Shown here one piece after another: positions 1 to 8,505 of a stretch of DNA of 64,000 bases. This DNA is from Dyadobacter sp. CY261 (lineage in GTDB: Bacteria; Bacteroidota; Bacteroidia; Cytophagales; Spirosomataceae). The DNA lies in assembly GCF_021440085.1 (NCBI RefSeq), contig NZ_JAKCPW010000001.1, positions 186,001 through 250,000 on the forward strand. The letters are read 5' to 3'. Position numbers and translations under genes: made by a program. The notes beneath the pieces were generated by a model that was not told the DNA's origin, made no database searches, and saw nothing but the letters and a program-made list of their open reading frames with translations. Each line of letters begins with the position of its first letter. The stretch's first letter is position 1.

Positions 1-22
1 TGCTAAATCAGGCCGATTTTTG

Positions 23-30
23 TAATTTTG
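23..30 (+). promoter_or_regulatory. Bacteroidota -7 box upstream of ABC-F gene
   Basis: TAATTTTG matches the Bacteroidota -7 consensus TAnnTTTG and lies 30 bases before the ATG at 61. The expected -33 TTTG would fall at the very edge of the window and is not visible, so this is a half-site match only. Confidence 0.4.
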
Positions 31-60
31 CGGTCTCATTCATAAATAATCAATTTACAG

Positions 61-1674
61 ATGATTACGGTTCAGAACGTATCGCTGCGATACGGTAAAA
101 GGGTATTGTTCGATGAAGTAAATATAAAGTTTGTCCCAGGTAACTGCTATGGCGTAATCGGCGCTAACGGAGCCGGGAAATCCACATTTTTGAAAATTCT
201 TTCAGGTGAGATCGAACCGCAGACGGGCAATGTAAGCATGAACCCGGGCGAGCGGATGACGTTCCTGAAACAGGACCAGTTCGAGTTTGATGCCTATTCC
301 GTCATGGATACGGTGATCCTCGGCCACGAGCGCCTTTACAAAATAATGAAGGAGCGTGAGGCGATTTATGAGAAAGAAGAATTTACAGACGCTGACGGCG
401 AAAAAGCTGCCGAACTTGAAGCGGAGTTTGCCGATCTGAATGGCTGGGAAGCTGAAACCGAAGCCGCTCAGCTACTCAGCGGACTTGGGCTGGGTGAGGA
501 TTTGCATCACACGCTGATGAGCGATCTCAACGGGAACGATAAAGTACGCGTACTTTTGGCGCAGGCACTATTCGGTAACCCCGACGTGCTGCTCCTCGAT
601 GAACCTACCAACAACCTTGACGTGGAAACGGTGCTCTGGTTGGAAAACTTCCTTGCCGATTTTAAAAATACGGTAATCGTAGTTTCCCACGACCGTCACT
701 TCCTCGACGAAGTATGTACGCACGTGGTCGACATCGATTTCAGCAAGGTTCAGATGTTCTCGGGTAATTATTCGTTCTGGTACCAGTCGAGCCAGCTGGC
801 ATTGAAGCAACGCCAGGATGCTAATAAGAAATCCGAAGACAAGCGAAAAGAATTGGAAGAATTCATCCGCCGTTTTAGCGCGAATGCTTCCAAATCCAAG
901 CAGGCCACTTCGCGCGCCAAACTCCTTGAAAAATTGACGGTGGATGATATCAAGCCATCGTCCCGCAAATATCCCTACATCGCATTCAAATCGGAGCGCG
1001 AGGTGGGGGACCAGCTTTTGCGCGTAGAAGGTCTGTCGAAAACAGCGGAAGACGGCACGAAACTGTTTGAAAACCTAAGTTTTACAATCAACAAAGGTGA
1101 TAAAGTTGCTTTTGTGAGTCGTAATGTATTGGCAATCAGTTCATTTTTTGACATTATCAGCGAAGTACAAAAAGCCGATAAGGGAAACTATACCTGGGGT
1201 GTTACGATTACCAAATCTTACTTTCCGAAAGATCCAGGCCAGTTTTTTGATGTGGACCTCAACCTGGTTGACTGGCTGCGCCAATATTCCGAAGAAAAAG
1301 ACGAGAGCTTTATCCGAGGTTTCCTGGGGCGTATGTTGTTCTCCGGCGAAGAGTCGTTGAAAAAAGCCAAAGTTCTCTCCGGAGGTGAAAAAGTACGTTG
1401 TATGCTCTCGCGTACAATGCTATCGGGCGCGAATGCACTGGTGCTTGATGATCCGACCAACCACCTTGATCTCGAATCGATTACGGCATTGAACAACGGG
1501 CTGATCGATTTCACAGGCTGCCTGCTATTCTATTCTCACGATCACCAGTTTGTAGAGACCGTTGCGAACCGCATTATTGAAATCGGGCCGAAAGGGATCC
1601 TCGACAAGCTCATGAGCTACGACGAGTTCCTGACCGACGAGACCGTGAAACAGCAGCGTCAAAAGTTGTATTAA
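61..1674 (+). CDS. ABC-F family ATPase (YbiT-like), asymmetric
   Basis: A soluble protein with two ABC ATPase domains and no membrane segment, 537 aa. ABC-F proteins act on the ribosome, as translation factors or antibiotic-protection proteins. The first half has an intact Walker A (GANGAGKS, about 34-41) and Walker B (LLLDEP, D180-E181), but its signature reads LNGNDK (156-161) instead of LSGGxK. The second half is the reverse: an intact signature LSGGEK (439-444), but the P-loop position reads FVSRNVLAISS (about 351-361) with no GxxGxGKS, and Walker B ends in Asp-Asp (463-464). Only one composite ATP site can therefore be canonical. The inter-domain linker (about 240-300) is charged and helical, as in the family. 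From memory, related Bacteroidota proteins also lack the second P-loop, so this is probably a lineage trait rather than decay. The exact cellular role is not visible. Confidence 0.9.
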   Translation: MITVQNVSLRYGKRVLFDEVNIKFVPGNCYGVIGANGAGKSTFLKILSGEIEPQTGNVSMNPGERMTFLKQDQFEFDAYSVMDTVILGHERLYKIMKEREAIYEKEEFTDADGEKAAELEAEFADLNGWEAETEAAQLLSGLGLGEDLHHTLMSDLNGNDKVRVLLAQALFGNPDVLLLDEPTNNLDVETVLWLENFLADFKNTVIVVSHDRHFLDEVCTHVVDIDFSKVQMFSGNYSFWYQSSQLALKQRQDANKKSEDKRKELEEFIRRFSANASKSKQATSRAKLLEKLTVDDIKPSSRKYPYIAFKSEREVGDQLLRVEGLSKTAEDGTKLFENLSFTINKGDKVAFVSRNVLAISSFFDIISEVQKADKGNYTWGVTITKSYFPKDPGQFFDVDLNLVDWLRQYSEEKDESFIRGFLGRMLFSGEESLKKAKVLSGGEKVRCMLSRTMLSGANALVLDDPTNHLDLESITALNNGLIDFTGCLLFYSHDHQFVETVANRIIEIGPKGILDKLMSYDEFLTDETVKQQRQKLY

Positions 1675-1690
1675 GAGTGACTATACCGTT

Positions 1691-1733
1691 AAAAGAACGG
1701 CCCCGTTTCAGATTGAGACGGGGCCGTTCTTTT
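1691..1733 (+). terminator. Strong hairpin terminator after ABC-F gene
   Basis: A perfect 16-bp stem (1691-1706 with 1718-1733; core AACGGCCCCGT/ACGGGGCCGTT) ends in a TTTT arm 17 bases after the ABC-F stop. The arms carry A-run and T-run ends, so it can work in both directions. The gene at 1766 on the other strand also ends toward it. Confidence 0.8.
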
Positions 1734-1765
1734 AGAATGTGGATGGAATCCCGTAAAACCTACAC

Positions 1766-2497
1766 TTAGAAAATGGAAAGTTGCTTATTCGTTTTCTCGG
1801 TTAGTACCGCATAAGAACTCGGTTTGATACCGCGCAAATACGGTACCATCCCCAGTATTGCGTGCTTAATTTTCGTGATGTAGTAAGCCGAATTTTTCTT
1901 TCCGAAAGTCAGCTTTAACACCTCCTCATCATATAAATAATTGATATCCTTTTTCACTTCAAAGTTTTCCGATTTCAGCAAAAACCTGAACAGCGACGGT
2001 GTGTAGATATTGATATGTCCGTACGAAAGGAAATGTGTCAATTTTCTGTCAACATAAAATGAAAAATCAATCGGCACTTCAAAAATCTGGTATTTCGACA
2101 CGCGTTTGATCTCCCTTAACAATATCCTTTCGTACTCGACATGCTCTAATACGTGTGAGCAAATGACCAGATCAAAATGATCGTCGGGGTAAGGGATCTG
2201 ATATCCGTCGAACAGGAGAACATCATTCAGATTCTTGATATTTTTCGACTTGATCAGCTCGATCCCGCTTTCAGAAATTTCAATACAATTCATGTCTTCG
2301 CAAAAATTACATTGGGACAGCCAGTTCAGGATACTTCCTTCGCCCGCACCCACTTCCAGGACATTGCGGAACTGGATCGATTTAGAGAGCTCAACGATGT
2401 TAAGCGCCTTGTAGCGAGCACCTGTGTTGCGCCACTTTACGGACTTTTCATCATATTGACTCGAATATGAGTCTTTTATATTGCCGGATATTTGCAT
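1766..2497 (-). CDS. Class I SAM-dependent methyltransferase
   Basis: 243 aa. The SAM-binding motif I VLEVGAGEG sits at about 46-54, and a post-motif HVLEHV at about 115-120 is typical of the Methyltransf_11/25 (UbiE-like) group. The C-terminal half is richer in aromatic and basic residues and resembles the methyltransferases found among sugar and polysaccharide genes, but no glycosyltransferase adjoins it here, so the substrate is unknown. The ATG at 2497 is the only start that keeps the whole fold. It is transcribed alone, ending toward the bidirectional hairpin at 1691-1733. Confidence 0.8.
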   Translation of the reverse strand: MQISGNIKDSYSSQYDEKSVKWRNTGARYKALNIVELSKSIQFRNVLEVGAGEGSILNWLSQCNFCEDMNCIEISESGIELIKSKNIKNLNDVLLFDGYQIPYPDDHFDLVICSHVLEHVEYERILLREIKRVSKYQIFEVPIDFSFYVDRKLTHFLSYGHINIYTPSLFRFLLKSENFEVKKDINYLYDEEVLKLTFGKKNSAYYITKIKHAILGMVPYLRGIKPSSYAVLTEKTNKQLSIF

Positions 2498-2830
2498 GTA
2501 ACCGAATGCGGATTTTATGTCGAATTGAGTAAAATAAGTGAATCGAGTGCAAAGGTGCGAATATCTATCGGATTTTGTGTTTTGAAATCATTGGGTTGCT
2601 GCTGGCTGTTAAAATCGGGCGCTGCGCAGGTCTGGGCATTTTTCTAATGGAATGAAATGCATTCGAAAAGTAGAAGCAGAAGTTTTTTCATAGCTTTTAA
2701 GAGATGAGTAGCCCGCTAAATACAGATTGCGCCGCTGACATCACAGCGGCGCAATCGATCATTTCTTATAACCACAAATAACTTTGATAATTCATTGCAA
2801 ACCGATAGTTGCTTTGCGTTAACTCAGATC
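2498..2830. other. Intergenic region, no gene seen
   Basis: 333 bases between two minus-strand genes. It holds the upstream region of the methyltransferase and the terminator hairpin at 2725-2756. On the minus strand CACCTTTG (about 2551-2558) is one mismatch from the -7 consensus, but I find no -33 partner. I see no credible small ORF, RNA gene or repeat. Confidence 0.5.
2725..2756 (-). terminator. Hairpin after GMC dehydrogenase unit
   Basis: A perfect 13-bp stem with a 6-base loop (arms 2725-2737 and 2744-2756, GATTGCGCCGCTG and its complement), about 75 bases beyond the stop of the minus-strand gene at 2831. There is no long T-run, so it is a terminator by position and stem strength only. 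Confidence 0.55.
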
Positions 2831-3466
2831 TTAGTCGTAGCTCAAACCGTATTGTTTCAAAACATCGGCCGGAACACCTTCCCAAACATTAGGCGTATTG
2901 CCTTTGTAATCGAGATCGGCGATGCCGATTTTGGAAGTGTAGAAACCGGAGGCTGTCAGGTTACGCATTAAATTGAAGAATGCAACGCCTTGGCTGTGAA
3001 TGGGCTTGGCTTTTTCAGGATAAGCGATGTCATCCACGATCTGGATTTGCTGCGCTTTGGTAGCCAATACAAACCCTTTTCCAAAACGGTTAAGCGATTC
3101 TCTTTCCAGCCATCTCAAACCACCGCGCAATGGCGTCTGGTGTTGCGGCATGTCCTTGACAATAAAGTCGATAAATTCAACGACGCCTGCTTGTGAGGCA
3201 CTGCCGGATTTATCGTCGGCCGGAATGATAATGTCTGCCAGAACTTTGATAGTTGCCAATTCCGGTGCCGTGAGAAATTTTTCTTTCGCTATTTTGGCAT
3301 CACGGATAGCTTCCTCCTTCGTTCTTCCTCCTGGAATTTTGAGCGGGGTTTCAGGCGGGTTTTGCATTTCGAGCTCCCGCTGCTCGGCAAGGGCTACCTG
3401 CGGGTTCAATGCGGCGATGCCGAGCGAACTGAGCGTCAGTGCCTTTAATGAATCTCTGCGTTTCAT
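2831..3466 (-). CDS. Gluconate 2-dehydrogenase subunit 3 family, Tat signal
   Basis: 211 aa. The N-terminus carries a twin-arginine signal (MKRRDSLKAL, then a short hydrophobic stretch to about residue 27), so it is probably exported folded. The rest matches the small (gamma, subunit 3) partner of membrane-associated GMC dehydrogenases: an early LTAPELATIKVLADIIIPAD segment and a C-terminal aromatic and glycine-rich tail. The gene lies 29 bases downstream of the GMC flavoprotein on the same strand, the usual pairing, so the two likely form one complex. The small subunit probably provides export or assembly for the large one, which has no signal of its own. The substrate cannot be read from the sequence. 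Confidence 0.85.
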   Translation of the reverse strand: MKRRDSLKALTLSSLGIAALNPQVALAEQRELEMQNPPETPLKIPGGRTKEEAIRDAKIAKEKFLTAPELATIKVLADIIIPADDKSGSASQAGVVEFIDFIVKDMPQHQTPLRGGLRWLERESLNRFGKGFVLATKAQQIQIVDDIAYPEKAKPIHSQGVAFFNLMRNLTASGFYTSKIGIADLDYKGNTPNVWEGVPADVLKQYGLSYD

Positions 3467-3495
3467 ATGCTTATGATTTGAACAGGGTTCAAATG

Positions 3496-5235
3496 TTAGA
3501 TATTTTTCTGTTTAACCTGATTGACAATGTACTCCGACGCACGCATCGACAGGGCCAGGATAGTCCAGGTCGGGTTCTTGTCGGCCTGTGACACGAAGGA
3601 GCCACCATCTACTACGAACACGTTTTTGGCATCATGAGCCTGTGAGTATTTGTTCAAAGCGGAAGTTTTCGGATCGTCACCCATGCGTACGGTTCCAACT
3701 TCGTGGATGATCCGCCCGGGAGCGGCAAGGCCATAGTTGGTGTCTGCACCCGGTTTGGTACCGTTTGGAACACCACCCAATGCATGGATCATTTCTTCGA
3801 AAGTCTCATGCATGTGTTTCGCCTGTTTGATCTCGTAATCAGACCATTTGTAATGGAAGCGCAATACGGGAATACCGAATTTATCAACCACATTAGGATC
3901 GATCTCGCAGTAGTTGTTATAGTCAGGGACGGCCTCACCGCGACCAGCCATTCCGATATTGGCACCATAGAAACGACGGTAATCTTCTTTCAGCGAAGCG
4001 CCGTAACCGCCTGCTGCTTTTGTGACACCGTCTTTGGTAGGATATTTACCATTCAGGTTTTCGATTCCTGAACCGAATCCATAAGCCGGCATGCCCATAC
4101 CGCCGCCGTATTCGATGTGGTAACCGCGTGGGAAATCGAGTTTTTTGTTGTCCAGCCACCACGGGGTGTATACGTGCATACCGCCAACGCCGTCTTCGTT
4201 ATAACGCTTACGGTCCATTAAGTGCGGCATGAAGGCGCCACGGGAAGCACCGGTTGAATCATGCAGGTAACGGCCTACAACACCGCTTGAATTGGCCAGG
4301 CCATTTGGGTGACGTGGTGATTTTGAGTTTAATAACAAACGAGCGGACTCCGCGGCGCTGGCAGCAAGTACCACCACTTTGGCTTTCACGGTGTGCTCGG
4401 TCAGTTTCTCCCGGTCGATGTAGGAAACGCCAGTGGCAAGTCCTGTTGTAGGATCGGTAAGTACCTCGCGGCACATCGCATGGTTAATCAAGGTTACGTT
4501 ACCGGTTTTGATCGCAGGAATACACAGTACCGACGACGACGAGAAGTCGGCATAGGCCTGGCAGGCGCGCGAGCATTGACTGCAGTAGAAACAAACCCCG
4601 CGCTGGTCGTTAATAGGCTTGGTAAGGATCGACAGACGTGATGGAATTACCGGAATGTTTGCTTTTTTACCGGCCTGTTTGAGGAAAAGTTCGTGCAAAC
4701 GTGGCTTTGGAGGAGGAAGAAATATACCGTCCGGCTCATTGTCAAGACCTTCAATCGTCCCAAAAACTCCGATTAATTTATCAACCTGATCATAATAGGG
4801 TTTTACATCCTCGTAGCTGATCGGCCAGTCGTCGCCGAGGCCGTCGATGCTTTTTCTTTTGTAATCTTTTGGCCCGAAACGCAAGGAAATACGGCCCCAG
4901 TGGTTGGTACGGCCGCCCAGCATGCGTGACCTGAACCAGTCGAATTGCGTTCCGTTCTTGTGTGTATAGGGTTCTCCCTCGATTTCCCAGCCACCCCATG
5001 CAGCATCGAAGTCACCGAACGGGCGGTGGTTACCGGCTCCGCGACGGGGCGATTCGTAAGGCCATTTCAGCTGGGTAATGTATTTAGGATCAGCAGGGTC
5101 GAAATATCCACCTGCTTCCAAAAGAGCCACCTTGGCACCCGCTTTGGCAAGTTGATAAGCTGCCATTCCGCCTCCCGCGCCCGAGCCGATGATGGCGACG
5201 TCGAAAACGGTAGGTTGTTCTTTGATTTGAAACAT
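3496..5235 (-). CDS. GMC family FAD oxidoreductase with Cys cluster
   Basis: 579 aa. A dinucleotide-binding motif GSGAGG (17-22) near the N-terminus binds FAD. GMC_oxred_N and GMC_oxred_C regions follow, with the C-terminal HEVGTVRMG and the late ADKNPTWT that supply the His/Asn active-site pair of the family. At C215, C218, C221 and C225 there is a C-x2-C-x2-C-x3-C motif. GMC dehydrogenases that pair with a subunit 3 (gluconate, sorbitol and FAD-glucose dehydrogenases) have cysteines in this region that hold an iron-sulfur cluster, so electron transfer through such a cluster is likely but inferred. The protein lacks a signal peptide and probably travels with the Tat-bearing partner encoded just downstream. 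No cytochrome c subunit gene is next to it. A polyol or sugar substrate is the usual one; which is unknown. Confidence 0.88.
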   Translation of the reverse strand: MFQIKEQPTVFDVAIIGSGAGGGMAAYQLAKAGAKVALLEAGGYFDPADPKYITQLKWPYESPRRGAGNHRPFGDFDAAWGGWEIEGEPYTHKNGTQFDWFRSRMLGGRTNHWGRISLRFGPKDYKRKSIDGLGDDWPISYEDVKPYYDQVDKLIGVFGTIEGLDNEPDGIFLPPPKPRLHELFLKQAGKKANIPVIPSRLSILTKPINDQRGVCFYCSQCSRACQAYADFSSSSVLCIPAIKTGNVTLINHAMCREVLTDPTTGLATGVSYIDREKLTEHTVKAKVVVLAASAAESARLLLNSKSPRHPNGLANSSGVVGRYLHDSTGASRGAFMPHLMDRKRYNEDGVGGMHVYTPWWLDNKKLDFPRGYHIEYGGGMGMPAYGFGSGIENLNGKYPTKDGVTKAAGGYGASLKEDYRRFYGANIGMAGRGEAVPDYNNYCEIDPNVVDKFGIPVLRFHYKWSDYEIKQAKHMHETFEEMIHALGGVPNGTKPGADTNYGLAAPGRIIHEVGTVRMGDDPKTSALNKYSQAHDAKNVFVVDGGSFVSQADKNPTWTILALSMRASEYIVNQVKQKNI

Positions 5236-5373
5236 AGTAAAGGGTTGTTTAGATAGTACTATTTAACCAATAAATATAAACAGGGATCAGGTAACAGCCT
5301 GCCAACTTTTATGTATTCAGGTTTATTTAAAAACAATCTAAATGCGAATATTCGGAATTGTTCCGCTCTGCCG

Positions 5374-5381
5374 TATTTTTG
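5374..5381 (+). promoter_or_regulatory. -7 promoter box that decides the Sua5 start
   Basis: TATTTTTG fits TAnnTTTG exactly. The -33 partner is poor (TTCGG about 20 bases upstream). Transcription would begin near 5388, inside the longest possible reading frame, which argues for the internal TTG at 5406 as start. Confidence 0.4.
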
Positions 5382-5405
5382 TGTTTTTCAAAACAGAATA
5401 ATATT

Positions 5406-6359
5406 TTGGCAGTAACCGGCAGCGACCTCCTTGTCGCAAAAGAATTTCTGATAAAAGGCGAATTAGTAGCCATTCCTACCGAAACCGTATATGGGCTGGC
5501 AGGTAATGCATTGAACGAAAAGGCAGTACTTTCTATTTTCGAAGCCAAGAACAGGCCTGCGTTCGATCCGCTGATCATTCATACGGATTCCCTTGAAAAA
5601 GTGGCTATTTATGTGTCCGATATTCCTGAAAAAGCACGCATACTTGCCGAGAAGTTCTGGCCGGGACCACTGACCATGCTGCTGCTTAAAAAGGATATTG
5701 TGCCGGATCTGGTTACCTCAGGGCTCGATACGGTTGCCGTACGGATCCCTAACCATCCGCTGACGCTCGACCTGCTGAGCCAGCTGAGTTTTCCGCTTGC
5801 CGCACCGAGCGCGAACCCATTCGGGTACATTAGCCCAACCAAACCTGAACACGTCGATCAGCAGCTAGGCGATCGCATTCCTTACATTCTCGACGGCGGC
5901 GAGTGCGAAGTGGGTATTGAATCTACCATTGTGGGTTTTGAAAACGATGAAACGGTCGTGTATCGCCTTGGGGGATTGGACATCAACGAGATCGAATCGC
6001 TGATAGGGCCGGTGGTGCTGATGCCGCATTCCACGTCGGATCCTAAGGCACCGGGAATGCTAAAAAGCCATTACGCGCCGCGAAAGCCGTTGCATTTATA
6101 TAGAAGGGAGGCAATTACAATGGGCGAAGCCGATACCGGCTACTTGATGTTCGATCGCTATCTCGAAGGTGCCGACCGGAAATATCAGCGCCTGCTGAGT
6201 CCACACCGTGACTTGAAAGAGGCTGCGCATAATCTTTTTGCATACCTGCGAGAGCTGGATGCATTGCCTGTCACCGAAATCAAAGCCGAGCTCGTTCCGG
6301 CAGGCGGACTAGGCCTAGCCATTAACGATCGCCTTCAGCGTGCTTCGGTGCCAGCCTGA
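5406..6359 (+). CDS. Threonylcarbamoyl-AMP synthase (Sua5/YwlC type)
   Basis: Makes threonylcarbamoyl-AMP from threonine, bicarbonate and ATP for the t6A37 modification of ANN-decoding tRNAs. The YrdC domain spans about the first 190 residues: PTETVYGLAG, KNRPAFDPLIIH, WPGPLTMLL, and SANPFGYISPT near the nucleotide site. A linker with PGMLKSHYAP leads into the C-terminal Sua5 domain, so this is the two-domain Sua5 form rather than stand-alone TsaC. The frame is open from a TTG at 5358, but that start would give an atypical N-terminus and lies upstream of the -7 box at 5374-5381. I prefer the TTG at 5406 (317 aa, beginning at LAVTGSDLLVAKEFL). The start is uncertain; the function is not. Confidence 0.88.
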   Translation: MAVTGSDLLVAKEFLIKGELVAIPTETVYGLAGNALNEKAVLSIFEAKNRPAFDPLIIHTDSLEKVAIYVSDIPEKARILAEKFWPGPLTMLLLKKDIVPDLVTSGLDTVAVRIPNHPLTLDLLSQLSFPLAAPSANPFGYISPTKPEHVDQQLGDRIPYILDGGECEVGIESTIVGFENDETVVYRLGGLDINEIESLIGPVVLMPHSTSDPKAPGMLKSHYAPRKPLHLYRREAITMGEADTGYLMFDRYLEGADRKYQRLLSPHRDLKEAAHNLFAYLRELDALPVTEIKAELVPAGGLGLAINDRLQRASVPA

Positions 6360-6365
6360 CGCTTT

Positions 6366-7793
6366 TCATTTGAAAAACTGCTGGTGAAAATTCATCAGGA
6401 AAACTTCATCCGTTGCGCGGGTAATGGCGGTGTAAAGCCACCTGACGAACTCCGTATTGATTTGCTCCTCAGGTAAATACCCCTGGTCGATAAATACGGC
6501 GCTCCATTGGCCGCCCTGCGCTTTGTGGCAGGTTAAGGCATAGGCGAATTTGACTTGCAATGCATTCAGAAATGGATCCTTCCGTAATGCTTCCACGCGG
6601 TCTTTTTTGGATTTGATATAAAAATAATCCTGCTGTACGCTCTCGTAAAGTTTTTTGTTGTCTTCAGATGACATGGAGGCCGACGGAGAATGCAATGTGT
6701 CTAGGAATATTTTGGCATCGAACTCTGGCTGCTTTTCATAGTCCGTCAGTCGTAATGTCACATCGGCAAAGCGGAAGCCGTGCATTTCCTCTGTTCTGCG
6801 GATTTTCAAAAGTTCCACAAAATCACCGTTGGCAATGAAGCCGGCAGGGGAGTCCTCGTCCAGAATGTTATAATTGTTCCTTACCACCATAAGCCTGTCA
6901 CCGGCATCGAGCTCGTCCTCGGAAAAATTGATGACGCGCCGGATGTATTCATTGTATTGGACGGCCGATTTGTTCGAGCGTGTCAGGATAATGGAGTTTT
7001 CCGGGCCGTATTTGTCATAGGCATAGCGAAGCCCTTCTTCCAGCTTTTCGCCTGTCATTTTGAAAACGTCGCGGTAGGAGCGGGTAGTAATGTGAATTTC
7101 CGCTGCTTCCGCGCCGACTTGGTTGCGGAGCTGGGTTGCATTGAAGAGAATGCCCGACTGCTCGTCCTGCCGCATTACCTCTTTTAATTCTTCCTGAAAA
7201 ACAGACATATAGAACGTCCTCTCCAGATAATCGCGGTCTAGTGCGGGGCTGAGGTCCTTGCCGACAGGAGGGAGCTGCGCGGTATCACCCACAAGCATTA
7301 ATTTGTTTCCCGGGTTTTCAAATACGAATTCAATAAGGTCCGCGAGCAGGCTGCGGCTGCCAAAATCGGCTTCGTCGGTGATCATCGACGCTTCGTCGAC
7401 GATGAACAGCGTGTTATCGTGGTAATTTTTTTGTCGCTGAAAGCTCAATGTGCCCGAGAATGCGTCGGCCGTTTGCTTGTAAATCTTCTTATGGATGGTG
7501 AGTGCGATCTTTTCGGAATACCCTGACATGACCTTTGCCGCACGACCCGTAGGTGCCAGCAGCACTGACTTATATCCAAAGTCTTTAAGCACCTTAATAA
7601 GTGTACTGATGATCGTCGTTTTTCCCGTTCCCGCATAACCTTTGAGCAAAAAACAATCCCGGTAACGTTCCAGCCCCTTTTCTTCAATCAGGAAGTCGTT
7701 GGTCTGGTCGAAGAAGCGAAGTTGTCCGTCGGTGGGTTTGAAGGGGAATTTTCTGCGCAGTAATTGGGAAGGCAAAAGTTTGTCGGTATCCAT
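6366..7793 (-). CDS. RecD-like ATP-dependent DNA helicase (SF1)
   Basis: 475 aa. The Walker A segment LKGYAGTGKTT (about 50-60) and Walker B VDEAS with helicase motifs follow the AAA_30/RecD order. Near the C-terminus ALTCHKAQGGQW is the UvrD_C_2 motif V/VI region seen in RecD2 and exonuclease V alpha-like helicases. It lacks the long N-terminal domain of RecD2, so it is the short stand-alone form common in Bacteroidota. A role in DNA repair or recombination is inferred. It converges with the Sua5 gene (6 bases apart) and is divergent from the CBS gene, with 142 bases between the two starts. Confidence 0.82.
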   Translation of the reverse strand: MDTDKLLPSQLLRRKFPFKPTDGQLRFFDQTNDFLIEEKGLERYRDCFLLKGYAGTGKTTIISTLIKVLKDFGYKSVLLAPTGRAAKVMSGYSEKIALTIHKKIYKQTADAFSGTLSFQRQKNYHDNTLFIVDEASMITDEADFGSRSLLADLIEFVFENPGNKLMLVGDTAQLPPVGKDLSPALDRDYLERTFYMSVFQEELKEVMRQDEQSGILFNATQLRNQVGAEAAEIHITTRSYRDVFKMTGEKLEEGLRYAYDKYGPENSIILTRSNKSAVQYNEYIRRVINFSEDELDAGDRLMVVRNNYNILDEDSPAGFIANGDFVELLKIRRTEEMHGFRFADVTLRLTDYEKQPEFDAKIFLDTLHSPSASMSSEDNKKLYESVQQDYFYIKSKKDRVEALRKDPFLNALQVKFAYALTCHKAQGGQWSAVFIDQGYLPEEQINTEFVRWLYTAITRATDEVFLMNFHQQFFK

Positions 7794-7935
7794 GGGAACG
7801 AATCTAACGCAAGGATTTTGAATATCAAAACCGCATTCTTTTACAAAAATATACTCAGAAGATATTGGATTTTAACAGGTCAAATGCCTATATTGGATTC
7901 CCTTTTATCTCGAAATCCCCAAAACCTAAACATCT

Positions 7936-8376
7936 ATGCTGGTACAACATGTAATGGGCAACAAGCCTGTCAATGCGATTTGGTCGGTTACGCAGGACAA
8001 CACAGTGTTTGAGGCCCTGGAACTCATGGCCGAGAAGAACATTGGGGCAGTTTTGGTTCTTGAAGATGGCGAATTGATCGGTATCTTTTCTGAACGCGAC
8101 TATGCGCGGAAAGGGATATTGCAGGGACGTGCTTCGAAAGATACGCTTATCCGCGACGTAATGACCAGCAAGGTGATCACCGTTGAAACGGACGAAAAAA
8201 TAGAGGCGTGTATGCAGATCATGTCGGACAAGCACATCCGGCATTTGCCCGTGAATCGTGACGGCAGGCTCATCGGCATCATCTCGATCAATGATATCGT
8301 ATCGGCAATCATTCATGAGCAGAAAGAGCACATCAACACGCTCGAAAGCTATATTTCCGGAAGTCCCTATTCCTGA
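7936..8376 (+). CDS. CBS-domain pair protein
   Basis: 146 aa made up almost entirely of two CBS domains (about 8-70 and 75-138), with DNIGAVLV-type and HIRHLPVNRDGRLIGIISI motifs, the latter typical of the nucleotide-binding cleft. Such stand-alone pairs bind adenine nucleotides (AMP, ATP, SAM or NADH) and act as energy-sensing regulators of a partner enzyme. No partner is evident among the neighbours. The ATG at 7936 is the natural start, just before the first CBS domain. Confidence 0.85.
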   Translation: MLVQHVMGNKPVNAIWSVTQDNTVFEALELMAEKNIGAVLVLEDGELIGIFSERDYARKGILQGRASKDTLIRDVMTSKVITVETDEKIEACMQIMSDKHIRHLPVNRDGRLIGIISINDIVSAIIHEQKEHINTLESYISGSPYS

Positions 8377-8456
8377 TTGGTCCAATTCATTTTTGTAAAG
8401 ATCTCGTTCATCCACCCGTAGCAGTGATGCCTCAGGCGGTAGGGAAGAATTATGTC

Positions 8457-8486
8457 TTGCCTATTCTGGCCGGATAGTTATATTTG
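8457..8486 (+). promoter_or_regulatory. Promoter of NUDIX gene (-33/-7)
   Basis: TTG at 8457-8459, a 19-base spacer and TATATTTG at 8479-8486: an excellent Bacteroidota promoter. It overlaps the first ATG of the open frame (8452), so that ATG cannot be used from this promoter. Confidence 0.6.
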
Positions 8487-8505
8487 CCGGTTCAAAAAAC
8501 AGGTT

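Noticed and set aside
7799..7830. Possible minus-strand promoter (TTTTG-19-TAGATTCG) before the RecD-like gene
   Set aside because: The -7 box has a mismatch and would place the transcript start almost on the start codon at 7793; not convincing.
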